Shown: positions 1 through 6,022 of the stretch, piece by piece | Layout of the letters: each line of letters starts with the position of its first letter | Position numbering within the stretch: position 1 is the first letter of the stretch | From: Thermoplasmata archaeon | Lineage (GTDB): Archaea; Thermoplasmatota; Thermoplasmata; Thermoplasmatales; Thermoplasmataceae | Length of the DNA: 6,022 bases | NCBI GenBank assembly: GCA_021846695.1 | Contig: JAJZWN010000031.1 | Location: 8,170 to 14,191 of the forward strand | Direction of reading: 5' to 3' | Notes under the pieces: generated by a model | What the model was told of the DNA's origin: nothing | Database searches by the model: none | Seen by the model: only the letters and a program-made list of their open reading frames with translations | Program-made: the position numbers and the translations under genes

Positions 1-44
1 GATGCACGTCTTAAAGTTTTAATTACAGTAAATCCTTCTCCCAT
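1..44 (-). CDS. 5' end of an unidentified gene downstream of the acyl-CoA dehydrogenase (partial)
   Basis: On the minus strand an ATG at 44-42 opens a frame that stays open to the window edge and reads MGEGFTVIKTLRRA. It begins 8 bases after the acyl-CoA dehydrogenase stop. An AGGTGG motif at 54-49, overlapping that stop, lies 4 bases before the ATG and matches the archaeal Shine-Dalgarno core closely. The two genes would therefore be co-transcribed. Fourteen residues are too few for a family call. A role in acyl-CoA metabolism is a guess from position only. Confidence 0.55.
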   Translation of the reverse strand, partial: MGEGFTVIKTLRRA

Positions 45-52
45 ATTGCCAC

Positions 53-1699
53 CTAATTTCTCAGGCTCCTTTCCTGCCTTTCAACGTGTATCATGGATTC
101 TGAAGATTGCATTGTATCCATATCGTAATCCTCCTTTTTTACATACCGTTTAAAGTAGAGTTTGCCGGCTTTTATAAAATCCTCATTTCCTGTTTTGTTG
201 CCTATATGCAGGAGCAGTATTGATGCCATGGAATTTCCCATTATATCCATTAGGTACTTAGCATGGAACTGTGCTTCAGTAGAGTCCATAGAAAGTATTT
301 TGTCTATACTTTCCCTAATAAGATTATAGCATGAATCTGCAATTTCTCTACCATCCCTGGTTTCTGAAACAGTTTTCTGGAAGTCCAATAGCATTTTAAT
401 ATGCGCTTTTTTCTTCATGATTGCTTCCAGCATGTCAAGTGCCTGAATGTTGCTTGCACCTTCCCATATGGGCGTTATCAGGGCTTCCCTGTGCCAGCGC
501 TCTATGGGAAATTCCGACAGAAAACCTATTCCACCGTGAAGCTCTGTGGCCATTTGGGTTATTATTGAAGAAGATTCTGCCGTGATATTTTTTACGATAT
601 GGGTCATCAGCCTGGTATAATTATAATCATCATCATATGGCGGTTTTGATTTTATGGACTTATTGAAAAGATCAATGGTTTTAAATGTCAATGCAATTGA
701 ACCCTCAAGAAGTATTTCCATGTCCAGTAAATCCCTTTTTATGCCGGGATGATCTAATAGCAGGGATCCAAATGTTTTCCTCTTCATTGAATAATAATAC
801 GCTTCCAGATATGCCTTTCTTGCAATTCCGCATGCCGCTGCAGCATTGTCGAGCCTTGAAACCATAAGGTCTTCTGTTATATAGTAAATTGCCTTTCCAG
901 CATCGCCAAGCATCTGCGCCTCTGAATTTTCCAGTTCCACTTCCCCGGATGGAACACTCTTTGTGGCACTTTTTTCTTTGAGTCTTCTTATTCTATAGTT
1001 TAAATTGCCTTCGCCATTCCTCCTTGGAAGTACAAACAAAGATAATCCCTTAGCCCCATGGTTATTGTTATGAAAGGCAGATGTGAGTGATACATCGGCA
1101 AGGCCGGCGTTGCTGGCAAAATATTTATCGCCTGTCAGGTACCATAAATTATTTCCCGGTTCTGCTACTGTTTTATTTGCTCCGAGATCACTGCCACCCT
1201 GTATTTCTGTAAACCATGTTGCACCAAGTAACAAATCACGGGAGTCCCCGATTAATCCTGAAACGTAATCCCTGAAATTATCAGGGGCATACTTGTGCAG
1301 TGCATATGCTGTCTGATGTGTTAGCGTAATTATACAGTAAATGCCGGGATCTGCCACAAGATAGCCCATGGCATAATGATCCAGTATAGATTTTCCATGG
1401 AAATATGGCCTGTTTATCCCGAACTCTTTTATGAGTTTATCAAGCGTATGCTTTTCCACAGAATTTATAAGAACACTATCTATTCTTTCCCCGTCAATTC
1501 CCCACATTTTTAGCACTGGTGGTGATATTTTATCTATATAATCGGTAATTTCATAAAGCTGTTTTCCAGCATAGGCTCCCAGTGGGCTGAGATTCAGCCT
1601 TTTTCCGGCATAAAATTCAACTATTTCCTGGAACGGAAGGTCTATATCGTAATGGTTCTTCCCATAAATGTTGGATATGTAAGAATATGTGTCATCCAT
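53..1699 (-). CDS. AidB-like acyl-CoA dehydrogenase family protein
   Basis: This is an FAD-dependent acyl-CoA dehydrogenase-fold protein of 548 residues, presumably cytoplasmic. Enzymes of the fold oxidise an acyl-CoA thioester at C2-C3 and pass electrons to an electron-transfer flavoprotein. Visible family marks are WFTEIQGGSD (162-171) and LTGDKYFASNA (188-198) in the middle beta domain, then in the C-terminal helical domain RLDNAAAACGIAR (from 282), ATELHGGIGF (384-393) and IWEGASN (411-417), whose Glu413 is the likely catalytic base. A ~115-residue N-terminal section and ~120 residues after the core make it longer than the usual ~380-residue enzymes and closest to the AidB branch. AidB itself is linked to alkylation stress and binds DNA; that role should not be assumed here. 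The start at 1699 is chosen because a TATA box sits about 25 bases upstream, and the 44-codon upstream extension would cover that promoter and the neighbouring gene's start. The exact substrate is unknown. Confidence 0.93.
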   Translation of the reverse strand: MDDTYSYISNIYGKNHYDIDLPFQEIVEFYAGKRLNLSPLGAYAGKQLYEITDYIDKISPPVLKMWGIDGERIDSVLINSVEKHTLDKLIKEFGINRPYFHGKSILDHYAMGYLVADPGIYCIITLTHQTAYALHKYAPDNFRDYVSGLIGDSRDLLLGATWFTEIQGGSDLGANKTVAEPGNNLWYLTGDKYFASNAGLADVSLTSAFHNNNHGAKGLSLFVLPRRNGEGNLNYRIRRLKEKSATKSVPSGEVELENSEAQMLGDAGKAIYYITEDLMVSRLDNAAAACGIARKAYLEAYYYSMKRKTFGSLLLDHPGIKRDLLDMEILLEGSIALTFKTIDLFNKSIKSKPPYDDDYNYTRLMTHIVKNITAESSSIITQMATELHGGIGFLSEFPIERWHREALITPIWEGASNIQALDMLEAIMKKKAHIKMLLDFQKTVSETRDGREIADSCYNLIRESIDKILSMDSTEAQFHAKYLMDIMGNSMASILLLHIGNKTGNEDFIKAGKLYFKRYVKKEDYDMDTMQSSESMIHVERQERSLRN

Positions 1700-1720
1700 A
1701 GGAATTAAAGTGCTTGCAGT

Positions 1721-1729
1721 ATATAAAAA
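1721..1729 (-). promoter_or_regulatory. TATA box of the acyl-CoA dehydrogenase gene
   Basis: Read on the minus strand this is ATTTTTATAT, centred about 25 bases before the ATG at 1699. That spacing puts the transcription start on or next to the A of the ATG, so the mRNA would be leaderless. No Shine-Dalgarno motif precedes this ATG, which agrees. Confidence 0.6.
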
Positions 1730-1762
1730 TTTGGAAATGGATTTAATTAATTTTTGGTTTTT

Positions 1763-1771
1763 CTTATATAT
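1763..1771 (+). promoter_or_regulatory. TATA box of the adenine methyltransferase gene
   Basis: CTTATATAT is centred at about 1767. Archaeal initiation roughly 26 bases downstream would fall near 1793, leaving a leader of at most a few bases before the ATG at 1801. It lies back-to-back with the minus-strand TATA box about 40 bases away, so the 100-base gap is a divergent promoter region. Confidence 0.5.
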
Positions 1772-1800
1772 TAAGGAAGCATATGGTTTATCAGTTGAAA

Positions 1801-2580
1801 ATGAACAGGATAATGAAATACCCGGGATCAAAAACCAGTGTTATTAAAGATATCCAGGCACTTTATAATAGGTCCGGATGCAGAACATTTGTGGATGTTT
1901 TCGGAGGTTCAGGTTCTGTATCCATGAATATGGATTCCAGAAATATAATTTATAATGACCTGAACAGGGACCTTTATACGCTTTTCACTGCACTGCAAAA
2001 GCATTTTGCCCAGTTCTACAGGGCTGCCAATGCCCTTGCAATGGATCGCAAGCTATTCTTCGATTACTATGATGGGAGGATAGTTATGGATGCTGAAAAT
2101 CCAGAGATTGAAAGGGCATTTTCAATTTTCTTCAATTTCAACACCGGTTTCGGCGGAATGGGGGAAACCTATGGGAAAAAAGACAAATCGCTTTTCGGGA
2201 ACTACCGGAAAAACGTCTCCAACCTGATTAAAGCATCGCATGCCATTGACAGGATGAAAATAGAAAATATGGATTTCAGGAGCATAATGGAAAAGTACGA
2301 TTCGCCTGAAACATTTTTTTATCTGGACCCGCCTTATCCTGGAAAAAACTGGTATGTGCATAATTTTACTGCAGATGATTTTATGGAACTTGGGAGGGTT
2401 GTGGTGTCTGTAAAGGGAAAATATGCAATGAATTTCAACGCATCGGACGCACTGCCTGTTAAGGTTTTCGGAAAACCTTCCTTTGTGAGGGAAGAAGCAA
2501 ACCAGAACGGCAGGCCGGGCAGTACCCAATCCAGGAAAATAGCCTTTTACACAAACGTTGTTGCGACAGCTATGAGATAA
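1801..2580 (+). CDS. D12-class (Dam-like) DNA adenine N6-methyltransferase
   Basis: This protein transfers a methyl group from S-adenosylmethionine to the N6 of adenine in a DNA recognition site. With this start it has 259 residues, typical of the MethyltransfD12 (Dam) family. In order: MKYPGSK near the N-terminus, the SAM-binding motif FVDVFGGSGS (30-39), the acidic strand YNDLNRDLY (51-59), the family-type NFNTGFGG segment (~112-119), and the catalytic DPPY at 176-179. The end carries GRPGSTQSRKIAFYTN. All key residues are present. ATG 1801 is preferred because the TATA box predicts transcription starting near 1793; an in-frame ATG at 1783 has an upstream GGAAG but would lie before the predicted start site, and ATG 1813 is also possible. 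No restriction endonuclease is visible beside it, so it may be a solitary methyltransferase. Recognition specificity cannot be read from sequence alone. Confidence 0.93.
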   Translation: MNRIMKYPGSKTSVIKDIQALYNRSGCRTFVDVFGGSGSVSMNMDSRNIIYNDLNRDLYTLFTALQKHFAQFYRAANALAMDRKLFFDYYDGRIVMDAENPEIERAFSIFFNFNTGFGGMGETYGKKDKSLFGNYRKNVSNLIKASHAIDRMKIENMDFRSIMEKYDSPETFFYLDPPYPGKNWYVHNFTADDFMELGRVVVSVKGKYAMNFNASDALPVKVFGKPSFVREEANQNGRPGSTQSRKIAFYTNVVATAMR

Positions 2581-2614
2581 CATCATCCAATTATTAAAAT
2601 GATGCCTCTATAAG

Positions 2615-2623
2615 TTTATTATA
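2615..2623 (+). promoter_or_regulatory. TATA box of the DUF72 gene
   Basis: TTTATTATA is centred 25 bases before the ATG at 2644, the leaderless spacing also seen for the acyl-CoA dehydrogenase gene. The 63-base gap after the methyltransferase stop thus holds a separate promoter, although read-through from upstream cannot be excluded. Confidence 0.5.
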
Positions 2624-2643
2624 TGTTGCGGAATTATTGATAT

Positions 2644-3429
2644 ATGGAATACAGGACAGGGTGCTCAGGATGGAGTTATGAGTTCTGGCGTGGAAAAATA
2701 TATGATTTCCGTGAAGCCCCAGGCAATTTTTTGAAGATTTACTCAAAACTGTTTGATACAGTTGAAATAGATTCAACCTTCTATGCTGCACAGGGCCCGG
2801 ATACTGTAAACAAGTGGTACAGTTCTGTTCCAGAGGGCTTTCTGTTTTCACCGAAGATGCCCAGGATAATAACCCACGAATATAGACTGGAGAACTGCGA
2901 AAAAGACCTGGATTTCTTTATCAGCAACATTTCATTGCTCAGGGAAAAACTCGGAATGACCCTTATCCAGCTGCCCCCTGATTTCACATACAGCATAGCA
3001 ATACTTGAAAATTTTCTTGAAACCCTCCCTGGAGATATGAAGTTCGCCATCGAATTCAGGCATCCATCATGGTTCAGGGACGATATATATTCACTGCTAA
3101 AAAAATTCAATATAACCATGGCATGGCCTGTGCTGGATTATATCCGGCCGCCCGAGGCCAAAACTACCAGGAGCCTATACATAAGATTCCTTGGGAATAA
3201 ATCGCTGAGTAAAAACATGCTGGGAGAGATGAGAATCAACCGCCGTAAAGAGATAGACCTCTGGACTGAAAAAATCCTTGAAAACAGTCACGGCATGGAC
3301 ACTATTTACATTTATGCAAATAACCATTATGAAGGATTCTCACCTGAAACATTGAAATATATCAGAAACAGGATCGGGCTCTCTGAAAACGTTGCAACAC
3401 TGGGGGAAAGGCAGAAAAAACTGTTTTAA
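2644..3429 (+). CDS. DUF72 (YecE-like) family protein, function unknown
   Basis: A 261-residue soluble protein of the widespread DUF72 family, which folds as a TIM barrel; no enzymatic activity is firmly established for it. Diagnostic segments are TGCSGWSYEFWRGKIY (5-20), FDTVEIDSTFY (37-47), FSPKMPR (68-74), LIQLPPDF (107-114), FAIEFRHPSWF (134-144), YIRFLGN (179-185) and YIYANNHYEGFSPET (222-236), spread along the whole length, so the gene is complete. Conserved Glu, His and Arg residues at strand ends suggest a polar active site. The ATG at 2644 is supported by the TATA box 25 bases upstream and by the family motif starting within a few residues. It runs in the same direction as the methyltransferase and ends 71 bases before the membrane-protein operon. 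Family call sure; role unknown. Confidence 0.93.
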   Translation: MEYRTGCSGWSYEFWRGKIYDFREAPGNFLKIYSKLFDTVEIDSTFYAAQGPDTVNKWYSSVPEGFLFSPKMPRIITHEYRLENCEKDLDFFISNISLLREKLGMTLIQLPPDFTYSIAILENFLETLPGDMKFAIEFRHPSWFRDDIYSLLKKFNITMAWPVLDYIRPPEAKTTRSLYIRFLGNKSLSKNMLGEMRINRRKEIDLWTEKILENSHGMDTIYIYANNHYEGFSPETLKYIRNRIGLSENVATLGERQKKLF

Positions 3430-3431
3430 AT

Positions 3432-3453
3432 ATATAATAAATGCATATTATAT
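3432..3453 (+). repeat. Inverted repeat in the promoter region of the DNA-transfer-like operon
   Basis: ATATAAT (3432-3438) and its exact reverse complement ATTATAT (3447-3453) flank an 8-base spacer ending in the palindrome ATGCAT (3441-3446). It lies directly after the DUF72 stop codon and upstream of the putative TATA box of the next gene. It could be an operator or part of a transcription end signal. In DNA this rich in A+T a 7-base match may also arise by chance. Confidence 0.3.
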
Positions 3454-3469
3454 TTACTTTGTTATAAAT

Positions 3470-3480
3470 AATATTTTATA
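3470..3480 (+). promoter_or_regulatory. TATA box of the three-gene membrane protein/ATPase operon
   Basis: AATATTTTATA is centred about 25 bases before the ATG at 3501, again predicting a leaderless mRNA. A second candidate, TTATAAATA at 3462-3470, would start transcription about 9 bases earlier. No ribosome-binding motif is seen before ATG 3501. Confidence 0.5.
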
Positions 3481-3500
3481 CTGCCTTTCCATTACCAAAA

Positions 3501-3758
3501 ATGTTATTTGAATATGTAATAGCATCCATAAACACAATGCTGGGCAGAATTGATGACATAGCCATATCTATTTCTGCTGTATTGATTACACTTTTATGGA
3601 TCCCGGTTGCACTGAGCTTCTTTAGCACTGATGAAAATAAAAAGTACATGGCAAGGGAAAGGTTGAAAAATGCCACTATAGGAACTATCATTTATATTCT
3701 GGCTGTAAGCGGTGTCCTGTTTGCAGTATTTAATTATGTGGTTACCGGGAAAGCATGA
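3501..3758 (+). CDS. Small two-helix membrane protein, possible VirB2/CedA1-like pilin
   Basis: An 85-residue protein with an amphipathic N-terminal helix (about 1-20), a hydrophobic segment at 22-41, a charged loop at about 43-57 (STDENKKYMARERLKNA region) and a second hydrophobic segment at 58-80 that begins with the small-residue run ATIGTIIY. Two hydrophobic helices joined by a short basic loop is the layout of VirB2-type conjugation pilins and of CedA1, the pilus subunit of the crenarchaeal DNA-import system. No type III signal peptide or cleavage motif typical of archaeal type IV pilins is visible. Its stop overlaps the next gene's start as ATGA, so the two are translationally coupled, and an ATPase of the VirB4 type follows. 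The pilin role is inferred from topology, size and context, not from a recognised sequence motif; it could instead be a small scaffold subunit. Confidence 0.85.
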   Translation: MLFEYVIASINTMLGRIDDIAISISAVLITLLWIPVALSFFSTDENKKYMARERLKNATIGTIIYILAVSGVLFAVFNYVVTGKA

Positions 3759-4681
3759 GTGTAGAAATAATCCTGAAAGAACTTGCAGAAGCCTTTGTTG
3801 ATCTTGCAAGGCCATCCGTGGTAATCCTCTGGCATCTTACTGTAAATTATGGCCTTGATCCCAGATATTCGTATATCCAGTTTATAAATGGAAACCCAGC
3901 CTTTCTGTCATTTTACCATTATCTGTTTAACAGCATTTATACAGACATTGTTGTTGCCGTCATGATATTTTCATCAGTAATCATGCTTGTATATAATTCG
4001 CTCATCAAGCCATACCCGGCAACAAGGCTTATAATTAAGATGGCTGTTTCTTCTGTGCTTTTTATAGAGTCCTACAGGATTTCTGTTTTATTCCTGGAGA
4101 TATCGCTGGCTTTTTATAAGGCTGTGTATACACTGAAACCTGACTGGTACAGTACTGTAATATCTGGGCTTTCGCCCGAAAATACCCTTATATCAATACT
4201 GCTAAACGGTTCTTACATACTTGCAATCATGCTTCTTTTCGGCATACTGATAATAAGGCAGGCCCTTATATTTTTCTTTATACTGTTTATCCCCGTGGCA
4301 TCCATACTTTTCATGATTCCGGGTAGTGAGAAGCACGTAATCAAGTTTTACAGGATATTTTTTGAAATCGCCTTCTTTCCATTTTTTACCGTGATAATAC
4401 TGTATCTGGTTGGTATGTTTAACAATCCATTCCTGGATATTGGGCTGATATACGTAGCGGCCACAGCACCCCTGTTTTTTGTTACAGAGATATACAGGTA
4501 CTTTCAGGGTAGCTTTAACTTTCTGGAATCGGATGCAATCATGTCAGATATATCCTCATCCATGGAGGGTATTACCCCAGAATCCATGCTAAACGGAAAT
4601 TTTACCATGGAAACTACAATCCCTGACATCTCAGAGGATCTTATTCCCGGGATAACTGACACCGGTGGTGATATCCATTAA
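3755..4681 (+). CDS. Polytopic membrane protein, possible VirB6/CedA-like channel subunit
   Basis: A 308-residue integral membrane protein with about six hydrophobic segments: roughly 63-83, 95-120, 145-167, 168-188, 203-222 and 227-246. The segment at 13-30 is moderately hydrophobic and may be another. After the last helix comes a tail of about 55 residues (254-308) that is rich in Asp, Glu, Ser and Thr and lacks basic residues, with one N-F-T glycosylation sequon at 282. I see no catalytic motif. Size, multi-helix core and position between a two-helix protein and a VirB4-type ATPase match CedA/VirB6, the inner-membrane channel of DNA import and conjugation systems. The ATG lies within the previous stop (ATGA), and the gene's 3' end overlaps the ATPase start, so the three proteins probably form one complex. 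The open frame is certain; the family call is inference. Confidence 0.85.
   Translation: MSVEIILKELAEAFVDLARPSVVILWHLTVNYGLDPRYSYIQFINGNPAFLSFYHYLFNSIYTDIVVAVMIFSSVIMLVYNSLIKPYPATRLIIKMAVSSVLFIESYRISVLFLEISLAFYKAVYTLKPDWYSTVISGLSPENTLISILLNGSYILAIMLLFGILIIRQALIFFFILFIPVASILFMIPGSEKHVIKFYRIFFEIAFFPFFTVIILYLVGMFNNPFLDIGLIYVAATAPLFFVTEIYRYFQGSFNFLESDAIMSDISSSMEGITPESMLNGNFTMETTIPDISEDLIPGITDTGGDIH
4664..4672 (+). promoter_or_regulatory. Shine-Dalgarno-like site for the ATPase gene
   Basis: GGTGGTGAT differs at one base from GGAGGTGAT, the full complement of the archaeal 16S rRNA tail. It lies inside the end of the preceding gene. The site itself contains the in-frame GTG codons at 4665 and 4668 and ends 4 bases before an in-frame ATT at 4677. 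Its position therefore bears on which start codon is used. Confidence 0.45.
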
Positions 4682-6022
4682 GGTACCTTCCAACGTATAT
4701 AATTTCAAATCCTATATTTATGGATTATCACTGGAAAAATTTATCATAATTATTGCCGGAGTATCCATAATAGCTACTATTTTTACCCTATCGCTCCTTG
4801 CTGCACTAATAACAGGAGCGGCCTATTTCACCATCATGGGCATTCTGAGGTTCGACCCGGAAAATGTGTACTTAATAAGGAAATTATACTTTCATGGTTC
4901 AGCATACAGAATAAAATTTATCAGAAATATTGAACTGTATGGAATTTCCGGGAAATTTGCATTCACTGCCCTTGAGATAGAAAACACGGAACTGTACACC
5001 GACAGCGCCAAGAATGTAAAGATTCTGGGCATAGCCCGTGTCCTGGAAAAACTTACATGCAGTTACACTATTGTATCAAAACCGGAGGAACATGAGAATT
5101 CCATATATTACAGAACATTTGTATTATTAAAGGCTAATGCAGGAAATTTCAACAGTGCTGTGGACACGATAAGGGAAAATATAACTGCATTTATTTCGGG
5201 AGGAGGAGTTCATGCAAGGCTGGTTGATAATGAGGACACTGTTTCATCAATCTTCCCTGGAAATGTAAAAACCTTCTCAAATTACTTTAAAAAGGACGGA
5301 TTTTACGGGTCATGCTATGATATTGTAGATATGGAGTATTCAGGAGACTATCTCTACCAGTCTATAATAGAAAAACTTGGGTTCATGGTGGAATTGGATA
5401 TAGATGTAAAACCACTTATGAAAAACGGTTTGTTTCTGAAGCGGCTGATTGCCTCCAGAAAGGCAGAGCTTTCATACACAAAGACAGGGCATTATGCATC
5501 TCTGCTGAAAAAGCAGATAAATTCACTTGAAACCATGTCCAGGCAGGATAAGCTTTATAATGTTTCCATCAGATTTTCATTGTTCTCGGACCATCCTGCT
5601 GAACTCAGGAGAAACAGTGAGCAGTTTTTCAGGGTTATGGAATCCACAGGCTTCAAAATTAAGCCATTTAATTTTTTCGGAAGAGAATCATTTGATCCTC
5701 TGGCATATTCATCACATGGCAAAAAATATATGATGGATGCTGAATCGCTCTCTTCAATTTTCCCGTGCGGTTTCACAGCCATACCGGAGTCCCGCATGGA
5801 GCCCCTGGGTATCAATGTAATTACAGGTAAAACAGTATACCTGAACCTGTTCAGAAATTCATCCTATAATATAGCAATAACAGGTGAGACAGGATCAGGC
5901 AAATCCTATTTCACTGAAATGCTGCTTGACGCTGTAGATGATTCCTCAATAATATACATCATAGACCCTTTAAATGAGTACAGCGGCGACCAGATTGTAC
6001 ACCTTGGGTCTGGAGAGTACCC
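4668..6022 (+). CDS. VirB4/CedB-like DNA-transfer ATPase with N-terminal membrane hairpin (partial, 3' end cut)
   Basis: The frame is open from 4656 to the window end, giving at least 451 residues from GTG 4668. Residues 25-60 form two hydrophobic helices in tandem, preceded by KVPSNVYNF and YGLSLEKF, a layout like PrgI/VirB3 proteins. Then follows a long alpha/beta region like the VirB4 N-terminal domain, including LYNVSIRFSLF (296-306) and an IPESR segment (372-376). The motor domain begins with the P-loop GETGSGKS (406-413), and YIIDPLNEY (430-438) is the DPxxEY motif of HerA/VirB4/FtsK-type ATPases. Walker B and later motifs lie beyond the edge. Such motors hydrolyse ATP at the inner membrane to drive DNA or pilin transfer. 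The gene overlaps the preceding one, and no ATG occurs before 4836, which would remove both helices; GTG 4665, GTG 4668 or ATT 4677 must be the start. Superfamily sure; DNA import versus conjugation is open. Confidence 0.88.
   Translation, partial: MISIKVPSNVYNFKSYIYGLSLEKFIIIIAGVSIIATIFTLSLLAALITGAAYFTIMGILRFDPENVYLIRKLYFHGSAYRIKFIRNIELYGISGKFAFTALEIENTELYTDSAKNVKILGIARVLEKLTCSYTIVSKPEEHENSIYYRTFVLLKANAGNFNSAVDTIRENITAFISGGGVHARLVDNEDTVSSIFPGNVKTFSNYFKKDGFYGSCYDIVDMEYSGDYLYQSIIEKLGFMVELDIDVKPLMKNGLFLKRLIASRKAELSYTKTGHYASLLKKQINSLETMSRQDKLYNVSIRFSLFSDHPAELRRNSEQFFRVMESTGFKIKPFNFFGRESFDPLAYSSHGKKYMMDAESLSSIFPCGFTAIPESRMEPLGINVITGKTVYLNLFRNSSYNIAITGETGSGKSYFTEMLLDAVDDSSIIYIIDPLNEYSGDQIVHLGSGEY

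Noticed and set aside
685..1268. Plus-strand open frames of about 60 codons opposite the acyl-CoA dehydrogenase
   Set aside because: Antisense to conserved acyl-CoA dehydrogenase motifs, with no family resemblance.
1700..1831. 44-codon N-terminal extension of the acyl-CoA dehydrogenase
   Set aside because: It would cover both TATA boxes and the methyltransferase start, and the ATG at 1699 has a TATA box at the right distance.
2122..2586. 154-codon minus-strand open frame
   Set aside because: It lies antisense within the methyltransferase gene, has no recognisable domain, and its Cys/His/Phe-rich composition is typical of a shadow frame.
2581..2604. CATCAT/ATGATG hairpin just after the methyltransferase stop as a terminator
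   Set aside because: Only six weak base pairs around a 12-base loop and no T-run after it, so not distinguishable from chance.
2594..3119. Two minus-strand open frames of 85 and 112 codons over the DUF72 gene
   Set aside because: They are antisense to a well-conserved family protein and show no motif of their own.
3476..3815. Minus-strand open frames of 71 and 73 codons opposite the small membrane protein
   Set aside because: Shadows of the two-helix gene; the plus frame has the promoter, the ATGA overlap and the operon context.
5527..5815. Short open frames on both strands inside the ATPase gene
   Set aside because: They fall within the continuous VirB4-like frame and have no separate start signals.

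Overview
The window looks like the chromosome of an acidophilic euryarchaeon of the Thermoplasmata (Ferroplasma, Acidiplasma or Cuniculiplasma type). This is inference from four observations: A+T-rich DNA, heavy use of AGG/AGA and ATA codons, archaeal TATA boxes placed about 25 bases upstream of start codons (leaderless transcripts), and Shine-Dalgarno-like motifs only at genes inside operons. No rRNA, tRNA, CRISPR array or insertion sequence is visible.

Left part (1-1830). A minus-strand unit encodes an AidB-type acyl-CoA dehydrogenase of 548 residues (1699 to 53). It is followed after 8 bases by the first codons of another gene, which has a good ribosome-binding site and runs off the left edge. 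A compact divergent promoter region at about 1700-1800 separates this unit from the plus-strand genes.

Middle part (1801-3429). Two plus-strand genes follow, each apparently with its own TATA box. The first is a stand-alone D12-class (Dam-like) adenine DNA methyltransferase with no restriction gene beside it in the window. The second is a DUF72 (YecE-like) TIM-barrel protein of unknown activity.

Right part (3430-6022). A short A+T-rich promoter region containing an inverted repeat precedes three tightly overlapping genes: an 85-residue protein with two membrane helices; a 308-residue protein with about six membrane segments and an acidic tail; and a VirB4/HerA-type ATPase with an N-terminal membrane hairpin, cut off by the window end just after its P-loop. 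Gene order, sizes and overlaps fit a minimal type IV secretion-like DNA-transfer module of the kind known in Crenarchaeota as Ced and Ted: VirB2/CedA1-like pilin, VirB6/CedA-like channel, VirB4/CedB-like motor. Such a module in a Thermoplasmata-like genome is the most interesting content here. The ATPase assignment is firm. The two membrane-protein assignments rest on topology and context and need structure or profile comparison. The ATPase has no ATG start at its N-terminus and must begin at GTG or ATT.
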